Positions 24,234 to 34,155 of a stretch of DNA of 36,184 bases are shown here, one piece after another. Every line of letters starts with the position of its first letter. Position 1 is the first letter of the stretch. Source of the stretch: Candidatus Gastranaerophilales bacterium. GTDB taxonomy: Bacteria; Cyanobacteriota; Vampirovibrionia; Gastranaerophilales; Gastranaerophilaceae. Location of the stretch: the NCBI GenBank assembly GCA_947589705.1, contig CANQCO010000007.1:1-36184 (forward strand), read 5' to 3'. The notes beneath the pieces are model-generated. The model was not told the DNA's origin and ran no database searches. It was given only the letters and a program-made list of their open reading frames with translations. The position numbers and the translations under genes were made by a program.

Positions 24234-24318
24234 GATAGAATAATTGATAGTCCCAATAAATCGTACAGGGCGGAGTAATTTCTGTTATAGGGCATAACGA
24301 ACCCACAATTATTCTATC
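24234..24318 (+). ncRNA. Candidate novel structured RNA (about 85 nt)
   Basis: GATAGAATAATTG (24234-24246) is perfectly complementary to CAATTATTCTATC (24306-24318), a 13-bp closing helix that begins at the predicted transcription start. The 59-nt interior is GC-richer than the surroundings and can form GTTAT-AGGGC-ATAAC (about 24281-24295) and ACAG/CTGT. Two GGGC and two CCC tracts (TCCC near 24251, GAACCC near 24300) offer alternative or pseudoknot pairings. No reading frame with a start and ribosome binding site is present. No T-run follows the helix, so it may be a cis-element or an RNA processed at its 3' end. It does not match 6S, SRP, tmRNA, RNase P or any riboswitch core I can recall. 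Confidence 0.55.
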
Positions 24319-24397
24319 ACCTTATAATCAGTTTTTATGTCAGGTTACTTTCCTAAATAAAATTGTAATAATCATAATAAAATTAACCGATACGCCT

Positions 24398-24426
24398 TTT
24401 ACAAAAAAGATTTATAATTGTATAAT
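24398..24426 (+). promoter_or_regulatory. Promoter of atpD-atpC
   Basis: TTTACA (24398-24403), 17 bp, TATAAT (24421-24426), the closest match to consensus in the window. A second TATAAT overlaps at 24413. It yields a leader of about 24 nt with AAAAGGTG before the ATG, so atpD need not depend on the upstream structured RNA. Confidence 0.8.
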
Positions 24427-24438
24427 AAACTAAGGTAG

Positions 24439-25863
<1,425 letters not shown>

Positions 25864-25871
25864 GCAAATTT

Positions 25872-26279
25872 ATGGCAGATAAGACCATCCATTTTAAATT
25901 AATTACACCTGAAAAAATTGTTTTTGAAGACGATGTTGACGCCGTTTATGCTATGGGGCAAAAAGGCAGTTTTGGAATACTTCCCAATCACATCCCTTTT
26001 ATGTCCTCGCTCGCCGTTGATACCGCAAAAGTAGTCAAAAACAATGAAGAAATATATTTTTCAATTATAGGCGGTGCCTTCCAGTTCAAGAATAATGAAG
26101 CTATTATTCTTACGGAAGTAGCAGAATGCGGAAATAATATTGATACAACAAGAGCTAAACTCGCTAAAGAAAGAGCGGAAGCAAAAATTATGACAGCAGA
26201 AACTCAAAGAGATTTGAAACTTGCAAATGAAGCGCTTCAAAGAGCTATGGCAAGATTAAAAGCTGCATCTAAGCAGTAA
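25872..26279 (+). CDS. atpC: F-type ATP synthase subunit epsilon
   Basis: 135 aa. The N-terminal beta sandwich (FKLITPEKIVFEDDVDAVYAMGQKGSFGILPNHIPFMSSL) and the C-terminal two-helix segment (AKERAEAKIMTAETQRDLKLANEALQRAMARLKAA) are both present, so the regulatory arm that can inhibit ATP hydrolysis is retained. It starts 8 nt after atpD with no strong Shine-Dalgarno, implying translational coupling. yitT follows 25 nt later and may be co-transcribed. Confidence 0.95.
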   Translation: MADKTIHFKLITPEKIVFEDDVDAVYAMGQKGSFGILPNHIPFMSSLAVDTAKVVKNNEEIYFSIIGGAFQFKNNEAIILTEVAECGNNIDTTRAKLAKERAEAKIMTAETQRDLKLANEALQRAMARLKAASKQ

Positions 26280-26304
26280 AAAATAATTTTAAAAGAGGTT
26301 GAAA

Positions 26305-27156
26305 ATGAAAACTTATATAAAAGATTATTTTTTCCTTACACTTGGCGCTTTGATATACGCATTTGCAATTGAGGGATTTTTAGTTCCGAGTGCAATAATA
26401 GACGGCGGCGTTACAGGTATATCAATGATATTAAATACATTGACAAAACAGCCTTTGGGTATTTTTATCGTATTTATAAACTTGCCGTTTATAATACTTG
26501 CACTGCAAAAACTCGGGAAAAGATTTGTTTTTTCAACGCTGTTTTCAATTTTGGTATTTGCGGGCGGAGTAACATTTTTCTCTCAATTATTCCACGGTCA
26601 CTGCGTTATAGAGAATCTTGAACTTTTCCTTGCCGCAATATTTGGCGGATTAATATTGGGAACGGGAGTCGGATTTATAATTAGAAACGGTGCTTCTGTC
26701 GACGGAACAGAGATTCTGGCTATTTATGTGACTAAAAAGATAAGTTTTTCAGTCGGCGAAATTATAATGTTTATCAATGTTTTCATTTTTACAATAGCAG
26801 GCTTCATATATGATTGGCAGCATGCACTTTATTCTATAATCACTTATTTTGTTGCCTATAAAACAATGGATGTAGTTATTGAAGGTTTAAACGAGTCAAA
26901 ATCGGTATTTATAATAACCGACTATTCGCAGGAAATCGGGAAAGACATAATGGAACACATGGATGTAAGTGTTACTTATGTTGACGCTCAAGGCGGGTAT
27001 TCGGGAATTAACAAAAGAATTGTTTATTGTGTAATATCTCGTCTTCAAGTTCAAAAGCTCAAAGAAATAGCCAAAAACATTGACCCCAGAGCTTTTATCG
27101 CTATCGAAAATGTTTATGAAGTTGAAGGCGTACGTGTAAAAAAGAGAAAAATTTAA
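26305..27156 (+). CDS. YitT family membrane protein (DUF161 plus DUF2179)
   Basis: 283 aa from the ATG at 26305, which has AAGAGG 6 nt upstream; the track starts at a TTG two codons earlier. Five to six transmembrane segments span about 10-175, with family motifs EGFLVPSAIIDGGVTGISMIL, GGLILGTGVGFIIRNGASVDGTEILA and TYFVAYKTMDVVIEGLN. The cytoplasmic DUF2179 domain (about 195-280) carries VTYVDAQGGYSGINKRIVYCVISRLQ. The family is widespread in Firmicutes and other phyla; its function is unproven, with transport suspected. It follows atpC closely, but no functional link with ATP synthase is established. Confidence 0.9.
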   Translation: MKTYIKDYFFLTLGALIYAFAIEGFLVPSAIIDGGVTGISMILNTLTKQPLGIFIVFINLPFIILALQKLGKRFVFSTLFSILVFAGGVTFFSQLFHGHCVIENLELFLAAIFGGLILGTGVGFIIRNGASVDGTEILAIYVTKKISFSVGEIIMFINVFIFTIAGFIYDWQHALYSIITYFVAYKTMDVVIEGLNESKSVFIITDYSQEIGKDIMEHMDVSVTYVDAQGGYSGINKRIVYCVISRLQVQKLKEIAKNIDPRAFIAIENVYEVEGVRVKKRKI

Positions 27157-27235
27157 AATTGTTTTTGAAAATTTAGTATATTTGAGTTAAATTTAAATAA
27201 GAATTTAATGACTAGTGAGATAACAGGAAATAAAT

Positions 27236-29014
27236 ATGATAACAACAACATCAATGAAAACGCATGGGTGCGGAGAAATAACTAAAAATGAAGTAGGAAA
27301 AGAAGTCACGGTTGCAGGATGGGTTAGTGCCGTAAGAGATTTGGGCGGAATTATTTTCGTTGAAGTAAGAGACCGTTCAGGTCTGTTTCAGCTTGTTTCA
27401 GACCCGAAGAAAAATCCCGAAGTTTATGATGTTTTCCAAAAATTAAGAGATGAATATGTTATAAAAGCAAGCGGAATTGTTTCTATAAGACCCGAAGAAA
27501 CATACAATGATAAACTTCCTACGGGCGAAATAGAGGTTTATCCTAAATCTATTGAGATTCTTTCGACTTCACAAGTTCTTCCATTCCCTCTAAACGCTGA
27601 TGATGTTAATGAAGATATCAGATTAAAGTACCGTTATCTTGATTTAAGACAGGAAAAAGTTCTAAACTGTTTAAAATTAAGACACAAAATTGTTACAACC
27701 ATAAGGAATTATTTAAACAGCCAAAACTTTATGGAAGTTGAAACACCTATATTAATTAAAACAACACCCGAAGGTGCGAGGGATTACCTTGTACCAAGCC
27801 GTGTACAACCGGGGAAATTTTATGCACTTCCTCAATCACCTCAAATATTTAAACAGCTTTTAATGGTCGGCGGAATCGAGCGTTATTATCAAATAGCAAA
27901 ATGCTTCCGTGATGAAGACTTAAGAGCCGACAGACAGCCTGAATTTACTCAGGTTGATATGGAAATGTCATTTGTTGAACAGCAAGACATTATGAATATG
28001 GTTGAAGGGTTATTGAGGGATGTATTTAAACTTGTAGGCTATGATACACCCGAAAAATTACCCGTAATTACATATAAAGAAGCCATGGATAAATACGGTT
28101 CAGATAGACCCGACTTGCGTTTCGGGCTAGAGCTGTTTGATATCGGCGATATTATTATGGAATCTAATTTTGAAATAATTAAAGATACACTTAAAGCCGG
28201 CGGTATAGTCAGAGCAATCAAAATCCCAGGTATTGCAAACTATTCAAGAAAAGAAATAGACGATTTAACTAAACTTGCAATTTCCTACGGGGCAAAAGCA
28301 CTTGCCAATATTATGTACTTAGAAGACGGCACGGCTAAATCTCCCGTTCTTAAGTTCTTAACGGAAGAACAAGCTCAAAGAATAAAAGAAAGAGCAAATG
28401 CTCAAGCAGGCGATGTTATTTTCTTCGTTGCCGATAAACCAAAAATTACTTATGATGTTATGGGCAGATTCAGATTATACTTCGGCGAAAAACTCGGATT
28501 AATCGACCCCGATGCGCATGCTCTTTTATGGGTGGTTGATTTCCCGATGTTTGAATTTTCGGAAGAAGACAACAGATACGTATCAGTTCACCATCCGTTT
28601 ACAATGCCGAATCTGGAAGACATTGATAAAATGGAAACAGACCCTGCTAATTGCCGTTCTATAGCTTATGATATCGTTTATAACGGTACGGAATTAGGCG
28701 GCGGAAGCGTCAGAATCCACTCCGCTGAAATACAGCAAAGAGTATTTAAGGCACTCGGATTAAGCGACGAAGAAACAAAAGAAAAATTCGGATTTATGAT
28801 AAATGCCTTTAAGTACGGAACTCCACCTCATGCCGGTTTAGCATTAGGATTAGACAGAGTTGTTGCTCTGTTAGCTAAGACAAACTCTATAAGAGACGTC
28901 ATTGCATTCCCTAAAAACTCAAATGCTAAATGTCTTATGACCGATGCGCCCGCTATGGCTACGGAAGATCAGCTTAGAGAATTGCATTTAAGACTTACAA
29001 CAAAAGTTAACTAA
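27236..29014 (+). CDS. aspS: Aspartate--tRNA ligase, bacterial type
   Basis: 592 aa, the length of bacterial AspRS with the GAD insertion domain. The OB-fold anticodon domain (GKEVTVAGWVSAVRDLGGIIFVEVRDRSG) is followed by motif 2 FRDEDLRADRQPEFTQVDMEMSF, the GAD insert (about 290-420) and motif 3 GLALGLDRVVALLAK. The start has AGGAAA upstream. The gene is followed at 15 nt by dnaA. Because asnS is also present, a discriminating AspRS is expected, but that cannot be proved by eye. A TTGAAA at 27165 might be part of a promoter, with no convincing -10. Confidence 0.96.
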   Translation: MITTTSMKTHGCGEITKNEVGKEVTVAGWVSAVRDLGGIIFVEVRDRSGLFQLVSDPKKNPEVYDVFQKLRDEYVIKASGIVSIRPEETYNDKLPTGEIEVYPKSIEILSTSQVLPFPLNADDVNEDIRLKYRYLDLRQEKVLNCLKLRHKIVTTIRNYLNSQNFMEVETPILIKTTPEGARDYLVPSRVQPGKFYALPQSPQIFKQLLMVGGIERYYQIAKCFRDEDLRADRQPEFTQVDMEMSFVEQQDIMNMVEGLLRDVFKLVGYDTPEKLPVITYKEAMDKYGSDRPDLRFGLELFDIGDIIMESNFEIIKDTLKAGGIVRAIKIPGIANYSRKEIDDLTKLAISYGAKALANIMYLEDGTAKSPVLKFLTEEQAQRIKERANAQAGDVIFFVADKPKITYDVMGRFRLYFGEKLGLIDPDAHALLWVVDFPMFEFSEEDNRYVSVHHPFTMPNLEDIDKMETDPANCRSIAYDIVYNGTELGGGSVRIHSAEIQQRVFKALGLSDEETKEKFGFMINAFKYGTPPHAGLALGLDRVVALLAKTNSIRDVIAFPKNSNAKCLMTDAPAMATEDQLRELHLRLTTKVN

Positions 29015-29029
29015 CCTTTTTTAAAAGTA

Positions 29030-30442
29030 ATGGAAGACTCATTAATTAAAAAAATATGGGACGATGTCCTTGTTATATTAAAGGATACTATTGTAGCTAC
29101 AACCTATGAAACATGGATTGTACCATTAGTTCCGCATTCGTTTGAAGATAACTGTTTCTGCGCTTTATCGGGGCAGAACCTGGCTGTGCAGATTCTGCAA
29201 AAGAACAAAAAAGAAATATCTAAAGCGCTTTCTCAAATTACGGGACAGGACGTAAATTTTAAAGTTATTTATGACGAAGATTTACATAAACAGCTTGAAA
29301 AAGAAAAACAAAAGGCTAAAAAAGAAGAAGAAAAAGAGTTTATAAAAAATCTTGAAAACAGAATAACGTCTTCAAAATATGACGGTTTAAAACAAATGCA
29401 GTCCTCATGTAACTTAAATTTAAAATATAAATTTGATAATTTTGTTGTGGGAAGCAACAATAAATTTGCTCACGCAGTAGCTGTTGCGGTTGCAAAAGAC
29501 CCCGGGAAACAATATAACCCTTTGTTCATATATGGAGGCTCGGGGCTGGGTAAAACTCATCTGCTTCAAGCAATCGGGCATGATATCCTCTTTAACAAAC
29601 CAAAATTAAAAGTAAAATATGTTAAAGCAGAAGAATTTATTAATGACCTTGTTAACTCCTTAGCTAAAGGCATGGATAAAGCAGGGGATAAAAATAAAAA
29701 AATGAATGAGTTCAGGAATAAATACAGAACGGTTGATGTACTTTTAATTGATGATATTCAGCTTATAGAAGGCAAGGCAAGAACGGAAGAAGAAATGTTC
29801 AATACATTTGAAAGCCTGCATAATTCGGGAAAACAAATCGTATTTACATCAGACCGTTCGCCCGATAAATTTGAAAATACTCCCGACCGTTTAAAAACAA
29901 GATTTCAGATGGGATTATTAGCGGATATTCAAGTGCCTGACATTGAAACAAGAATGGCTATATTAACAAAACTCGCAAATGATAACAATATAAAAATGCC
30001 CTCTGATGTCATAGAATTTTTGGCTTCCGTCTATAATAAAAATATAAGAGAACTTGAAGGGGCGTTTAATACGGTTAGTGCTTATACTTCAATTAATGAA
30101 ATACCGTTAAATATTGATAATGTAAAGAAAATAATAGGCTACAGCGAAAAGCGCAAGAACGTTACCGTTGAAGGAATTATAGATATTGTGGCAAGCTTTT
30201 ATAATGTATCCGTTGATGATATAAAAAGTACAAACAGAGCTGCCAAGACTGCCTTTGCCCGTCAAACCGCAATTTATCTGGCTAAAGAAATGACAAATGA
30301 GAGCTTTCCTTATATAGGCAGCTGCTTTAACAGAAAACATACAACAATTATGTATTCCCACCAGAAAGTTAAAACTGATATCAATATTGATAAACATTTG
30401 GCTGACGATATTAAAGCTTTAACCGAAAAAATAAATATGTAA
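29030..30442 (+). CDS. dnaA: Chromosomal replication initiator DnaA
   Basis: 470 aa. Domain I (about 1-85) includes TYETWIVPLVPHSFEDNCF; a charged linker (about 90-120) is domain II. The AAA+ domain III has Walker A GGSGLGKTH, Walker B DVLLIDDIQLIEGKARTEEEMFNTFE and DRLKTRFQMGL. Domain IV is complete (VDDIKSTNRAAKTAFARQTAIYLAKEMTN), but its DNA-reading signature is IGSCFNRKHTTI where most DnaAs have FGGRDHTT: one residue shorter and lacking the base-contacting Asp. No Shine-Dalgarno is obvious, and the gene follows aspS by 15 nt. The 15-bp gap leaves no room for an origin. Confidence 0.96.
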   Translation: MEDSLIKKIWDDVLVILKDTIVATTYETWIVPLVPHSFEDNCFCALSGQNLAVQILQKNKKEISKALSQITGQDVNFKVIYDEDLHKQLEKEKQKAKKEEEKEFIKNLENRITSSKYDGLKQMQSSCNLNLKYKFDNFVVGSNNKFAHAVAVAVAKDPGKQYNPLFIYGGSGLGKTHLLQAIGHDILFNKPKLKVKYVKAEEFINDLVNSLAKGMDKAGDKNKKMNEFRNKYRTVDVLLIDDIQLIEGKARTEEEMFNTFESLHNSGKQIVFTSDRSPDKFENTPDRLKTRFQMGLLADIQVPDIETRMAILTKLANDNNIKMPSDVIEFLASVYNKNIRELEGAFNTVSAYTSINEIPLNIDNVKKIIGYSEKRKNVTVEGIIDIVASFYNVSVDDIKSTNRAAKTAFARQTAIYLAKEMTNESFPYIGSCFNRKHTTIMYSHQKVKTDINIDKHLADDIKALTEKINM

Positions 30443-30444
30443 TT

Positions 30445-30906
30445 ATGGAATATAAGTGTATTTATAAAAGTAAAATCGGTGATATTACCATAACGGCTGA
30501 TGAAAATGCGCTTTTATCACTTCAATTTGGTGCTGAAAATACGGATTTTGCAATAAATCCCGTAATAAAAGAAACAATAAAACAGCTGGATGAATATTTT
30601 TCATTAAAAAGAAAAAACTTTGACTTACCCCTAAACCCAAAAGGAACAGAGTTTCAAAAAAGAGTATGGAAGGAATTAACAAAAATACCATACGGCGAAA
30701 CAAGGACATATAAGCAAACCGCACTGGCAATAGGAAATCCTAATGCTTCAAGAGCAATAGGAAACGCCAATAATAAAAATCCGATTGCAATAATAATTCC
30801 ATGCCACAGAGTAATAGGTTCAGACGGGAGCTTGACGGGCTATGCCGCAGGACTTAATATAAAAGAGTTTTTATTAAAACTTGAACAACAAAAAAAAGAA
30901 TCCTGA
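30445..30906 (+). CDS. ogt: Methylated-DNA--protein-cysteine methyltransferase
   Basis: 153 aa. It repairs O6-alkylguanine by transferring the alkyl group to its own Cys in a suicide reaction. The active-site motif IIPCHRVIGSDGSLTGYAAGL (about 114-134) and the helix-turn-helix segment FQKRVWKELTKIPYGETRTYKQTALAIGNPNASRAIGNANNKNP are intact. The N-terminal domain is short, as in the Ogt branch. It begins 2 nt after the dnaA stop and is likely translated by coupling in an aspS-dnaA-ogt operon. The terminator hairpin overlaps its last codons. Confidence 0.95.
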   Translation: MEYKCIYKSKIGDITITADENALLSLQFGAENTDFAINPVIKETIKQLDEYFSLKRKNFDLPLNPKGTEFQKRVWKELTKIPYGETRTYKQTALAIGNPNASRAIGNANNKNPIAIIIPCHRVIGSDGSLTGYAAGLNIKEFLLKLEQQKKES

Positions 30907-30920
30907 CGGATTCTTTTTTA
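30893..30920. terminator. Bidirectional terminator shared by ogt and accB
   Basis: AAAAAGAATCC (30893-30903) pairs with GGATTCTTTTT (30908-30918) over TGAC. The loop contains the ogt stop codon, so the terminator is built into the end of the coding sequence. Confidence 0.9.
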
Positions 30921-30936
30921 TAATGTATTTATTAAT

Positions 30937-31389
30937 TTATTCAACATACATTAGGACTTGACCGAATTCAACGCTGTCACCGTTTTTAACACAAATTTCG
31001 GTTATTTTACCTGAAGCTTCAGCTTCAATTTCGTTCATAAGTTTCATAGCTTCGATTATACAAACGACCTGACCTATAGCAATATTATCTCCGACGGCAA
31101 CAAACGGTTTTTCATCAGGCGACGGAGATGAATAGAATGTTCCTACCATCGGCGAAGTTATAGGAGTTCCTTTATGTTCATTGGATTTTGTTTCCTGAGT
31201 TTTACTCGGAGAGGAAATAACCTGTGATGTGACCGTAGTCGGCATCACGTTTGAAAAAGGAACCGCCTGAACGGGTTTTTCTCTTTTTAAACTTACTGCC
31301 TGTTCTTCATTTTCAAGCGATATTTCAGAAAGGTCATTTTCATATACTATATTAGCTAACTTTTCTAAATATTCTAAATTAAATTCCAT
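30937..31389 (-). CDS. accB: Biotin carboxyl carrier protein of acetyl-CoA carboxylase
   Basis: 150 aa from the ATG at 31389. AAGGA lies 7 nt upstream and the efp stop 10 nt upstream; the track start at 31437 would overlap efp by 38 nt. The N-terminal helix ([23 protein letters not shown]) and a Ser/Thr/Pro/Gln linker precede the biotinyl domain with the biotin-attachment Lys in [11 protein letters not shown] and the thumb motif [23 protein letters not shown]. It carries carboxyl groups for the first step of fatty-acid synthesis. accC does not follow; the efp-accB pairing without accC is the cyanobacterial arrangement. Confidence 0.95.
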   Translation of the reverse strand: MEFNLEYLEKLANIVYENDLSEISLENEEQAVSLKREKPVQAVPFSNVMPTTVTSQVISSPSKTQETKSNEHKGTPITSPMVGTFYSSPSPDEKPFVAVGDNIAIGQVVCIIEAMKLMNEIEAEASGKITEICVKNGDSVEFGQVLMYVE

Positions 31390-31399
31390 TATTAAATCC

Positions 31400-31957
31400 T
31401 TAGACTCTGTCGAGATACTCATTTGTTCTGGTATCAACTCTTATAACAGTACCGTTTGTAACAAAGAAAGGAACGTTAACAACAGCACCCGTTTCAAGAG
31501 TTGCAGGTTTTGTACCGCCTTGAGCAGTGTTGCCCTTTTCAGCAGGCGGAGTATCAACAACTTCCAGCTCTACGAAGTTTGGTATATCAATACCTATAAT
31601 ATTTTTATCGTGGAATAAAATTGCGACATTCATATTTTCTTTTAAATATTTAACGCCGTCACCGATTCTGTCAGCAGGAACCGTTAATTGTTCGTATGTT
31701 TCAAGGTCCATCATAACAAAATCGTTGCCTTCTTTATAAAGATACTGCATATCTCTTTTATCCAAAGTAGCTTTAGCAACTTTTTCGCCGGCTCTGAATG
31801 TTTTTTCAACAACATTGCCCGTTTCTGCATTCTTAAGTTTTGTTCTGACAAATGCAGCACCTTTACCCGGTTTTACGTGCATAAATTCAACAACGTTCCA
31901 AAGTCCGCCGTCTATTTCAAGTGTTAAGCCTGTTTTTAAATCGTTTACAGAAATCAT
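31400..31957 (-). CDS. efp: Translation elongation factor P
   Basis: 185 aa, full length with three beta-barrel domains. EF-P relieves ribosome stalling at polyproline. The tip loop of domain I reads [17 protein letters not shown], with Lys at the modifiable position rather than Arg; no EpmA or EarP-type modifying enzyme is in the window. The C-terminal signature ([20 protein letters not shown]) is typical. AAGGA lies upstream of the start. accB follows after 10 nt and is co-transcribed. Confidence 0.96.
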   Translation of the reverse strand: MISVNDLKTGLTLEIDGGLWNVVEFMHVKPGKGAAFVRTKLKNAETGNVVEKTFRAGEKVAKATLDKRDMQYLYKEGNDFVMMDLETYEQLTVPADRIGDGVKYLKENMNVAILFHDKNIIGIDIPNFVELEVVDTPPAEKGNTAQGGTKPATLETGAVVNVPFFVTNGTVIRVDTRTNEYLDRV

Positions 31958-31987
31958 TTATTTTTCCTTTTTTTAAATCTCATTTCA

Positions 31988-31996
31988 AATATACCA
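31988..31996 (-). promoter_or_regulatory. Extended -10 promoter of efp-accB
   Basis: TGGTATATT on the minus strand, predicted start near 31981, giving a leader of about 24 nt with AAGGA. No strong -35. Confidence 0.5.
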
Positions 31997-32034
31997 TAAA
32001 AGTCTAAATTTTCCTAAATTATTAATTACAATCG

Positions 32035-32670
32035 TTAATATTCACATGCCAGATAGTCGAAAACAGGTTCGTTTATCTTCCATAGTGTTTCATCTGATTC
32101 ATCTTCAGGGAGTTCAAGTGTAATTGTCGGAATGTTTCTCTCAACTCCTGCATAGTTACCGAAACTTCCGGGCGTAGGATAGCCTATATCCGCTTGAACA
32201 GGATAATGTGTGATTTCAGAAATCTTTTCAGCAAGCTCTTTAGCCGGCCCATCATAATTAACAATCTTAAAGGGAGCGTGAATTGACAATATCGCATCTA
32301 TTTTATAATCACTAAGAATTTCGGTAATAAATTTTGTTTCAATCTCACTTTCAGGCTTATTCCCACCAAAATATTCTTTATTTTCGGTAACTTTCCAATT
32401 GCGGGTCGGGAAATTTCTATTTAAATCCACTCCGTTTGCATTTTGTCTTTTGTTTAATGCTTTGCCGTCAGGATTTAAACAAGGAACTATTAAAAGCCTG
32501 TTTTTTATCTTTGATAAATCTTTTTTAAGATACTCATTTATGAGGTATTCCCCTTGAGGTTCTTCTCCGTGAAATACCCCTATAATGAGTATAGTCTTAT
32601 CATAGTTTTGATTATTAATTTCAATAAGATTTATTTTATTATTGTTTTTTGTAATAGCTGTTTTAATCAT
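32035..32670 (-). CDS. mpaA: M14-family zinc carboxypeptidase, MpaA-like murein peptide amidase
   Basis: 211 aa, a minimal M14 domain. The zinc ligands His and Glu are in GVFHGEEPQGEY (HxxE), with the third His in ILSIHAPFK. Substrate-binding Asn and Arg are in NPDGKALNKRQNANGVDLNRNFP, and the general-base Glu in ITLELPE. MpaA cleaves the gamma-D-Glu-meso-DAP bond of murein tripeptide in the cytoplasm, and no signal peptide is present, consistent with recycling. The ATG overlaps the pepA stop (TAATG), so the two are translationally coupled. A different M14 specificity cannot be excluded. No terminator is evident downstream before the efp promoter. Confidence 0.8.
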   Translation of the reverse strand: MIKTAITKNNNKINLIEINNQNYDKTILIIGVFHGEEPQGEYLINEYLKKDLSKIKNRLLIVPCLNPDGKALNKRQNANGVDLNRNFPTRNWKVTENKEYFGGNKPESEIETKFITEILSDYKIDAILSIHAPFKIVNYDGPAKELAEKISEITHYPVQADIGYPTPGSFGNYAGVERNIPTITLELPEDESDETLWKINEPVFDYLACEY

Positions 32671-34145
32671 TATGCCGTTAAAAACTCAATTAAACTTCTA
32701 ACGCCGATACCTTGAGCACCTTTAATACCTTCTGAACCTGCATTATCAAGAAAAGCTGTTCCCGCAATATCTAAATGCACCCATGGTGTTTTTTCAACAA
32801 ACTTAGATAAGAAAATTCCCGCAGCGGAAGCACCTCCATTTCTTCCACCCGTATTTTTTGTATCGGCTATATCACTCTTTAAAGAATCGCCATATTCTTC
32901 ATACATAGGAAGCTGCCAGAATCTTTCTCCCGCTTTTTCGGCATTTTCAATAAATTCTTTTATTTTCTTATCGTTATTTCCCATAACACCGCTTGCAACA
33001 GTACCTAATGCCACCATGCAAGCACCTGTCAGAGTTGCTATATCTATTATTTCATCAACCTTAAGTTCCTCTGCATAGCATAGCGCATCAGCTAAAGTAA
33101 CTCTGCCCTCCGCATCGGTATTATCTATTTCTATACTCTTTCCGTTTTTTGCTATAATTACGTCTCCCGGTTTATAACTGCTGCCTGATGGCATATTTTC
33201 GCAAGCTGCAACAAGTGCATGGACTTCTATATCAGGTTTTAATATTGAAATAGCTCTCATAGTTTCAATAACAGCAGCGGCACCTGACATATCATCTCTC
33301 ATTGTAAGCATTGATGACGGTGGTTTTAAGTCAAGTCCGCCCGCATCAAATGTAATACCTTTACCGATTATGGCAATTTTCTTTTTCGCTTTTTCACTTT
33401 TATATTCCATGTGAATGAATTTAGGTTCATGTACACTGCCTTGACCAACTGCAAGAAATGCGTTCATACCCATTTTTTTAACTTGAGCTTTATTATAAAC
33501 GGTTGTTTTTACCCCCGAATTTTTAACGGCATAATCTGCAAGCGTTTCAGGATAAATATATTGAGCAGAATCATTAATTAAATCTCTAGCCCTGTTTACA
33601 GCTTCACCAATAACTAATGCCTTTTCAACACCTTTTTTCGCCTTTTTATATTTTTCTTTATCGGTTTCAGCTATTATAAATTCTTTAACTTTATTTTCGC
33701 TTTTTTCTGACTTATACTTATCAAAATCATAAACTCCTGATAAAACGCCTTCCGTAATCATTTTTGCACATCCTTCGGGACATAACCCTGCTATACCTGC
33801 ACCGTGAAGTATAGATACTACAGTTTTTGCGTTGTCATCTGATTTTAAAGACTTTATTATTTTAGCATTTAAGTTTCTTAATTTTACATAGTCAAAAGAC
33901 TTTTGTTCTCCAAGACCTGCTATTATTATCTTTTTGCCTTCGGCAGTTATGGGAAGTTTATATATTTCGCCGTATTTACCCGTAAATTTTTCTTTTTTTA
34001 TTACAAAATCGGAAATAACCCCCTTATATGCTTTATCAACAATACCCGTAACACCTGCGGGAACTTTAACCCCTTCAAAGAGGTTTACAATAATCACATC
34101 CGCCTTAACATCAAGTATTGATACGTTTTTAACTTCTACCTTCAT
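32670..34145 (-). CDS. pepA: Leucyl aminopeptidase, M17 family
   Basis: 491 aa, full length. The N-terminal macro-like domain (about 1-160) precedes the catalytic domain with metal-binding motifs GKGITFDAGGLDLKPPSSMLTMRDDMSGAAAV (about 254-284) and NTDAEGRVTLADAL (the family signature, about 344-357). It is a hexameric di-metal enzyme removing N-terminal residues from peptides, including Cys-Gly and murein-derived dipeptides in some bacteria. Some PepA proteins also bind DNA; that cannot be judged here. It lies 10 nt after the response regulator gene and overlaps mpaA by one base. Confidence 0.95.
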   Translation of the reverse strand: MKVEVKNVSILDVKADVIIVNLFEGVKVPAGVTGIVDKAYKGVISDFVIKKEKFTGKYGEIYKLPITAEGKKIIIAGLGEQKSFDYVKLRNLNAKIIKSLKSDDNAKTVVSILHGAGIAGLCPEGCAKMITEGVLSGVYDFDKYKSEKSENKVKEFIIAETDKEKYKKAKKGVEKALVIGEAVNRARDLINDSAQYIYPETLADYAVKNSGVKTTVYNKAQVKKMGMNAFLAVGQGSVHEPKFIHMEYKSEKAKKKIAIIGKGITFDAGGLDLKPPSSMLTMRDDMSGAAAVIETMRAISILKPDIEVHALVAACENMPSGSSYKPGDVIIAKNGKSIEIDNTDAEGRVTLADALCYAEELKVDEIIDIATLTGACMVALGTVASGVMGNNDKKIKEFIENAEKAGERFWQLPMYEEYGDSLKSDIADTKNTGGRNGGASAAGIFLSKFVEKTPWVHLDIAGTAFLDNAGSEGIKGAQGIGVRSLIEFLTA

Positions 34146-34155
34146 TTTATGTCTC

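Noticed and set aside
21234-24318. Prophage or integrative element
   Set aside because: No integrase, capsid, terminase or attachment-site duplication is seen; only an HNH gene and repeats.
29000-29030. Replication origin next to dnaA
   Set aside because: The aspS-dnaA gap is 15 bp with no boxes. A single TTTTCCACA near 4287 and one inside fusA (about 6317) do not make a cluster. With an atypical DnaA the box may differ, but no origin can be shown.
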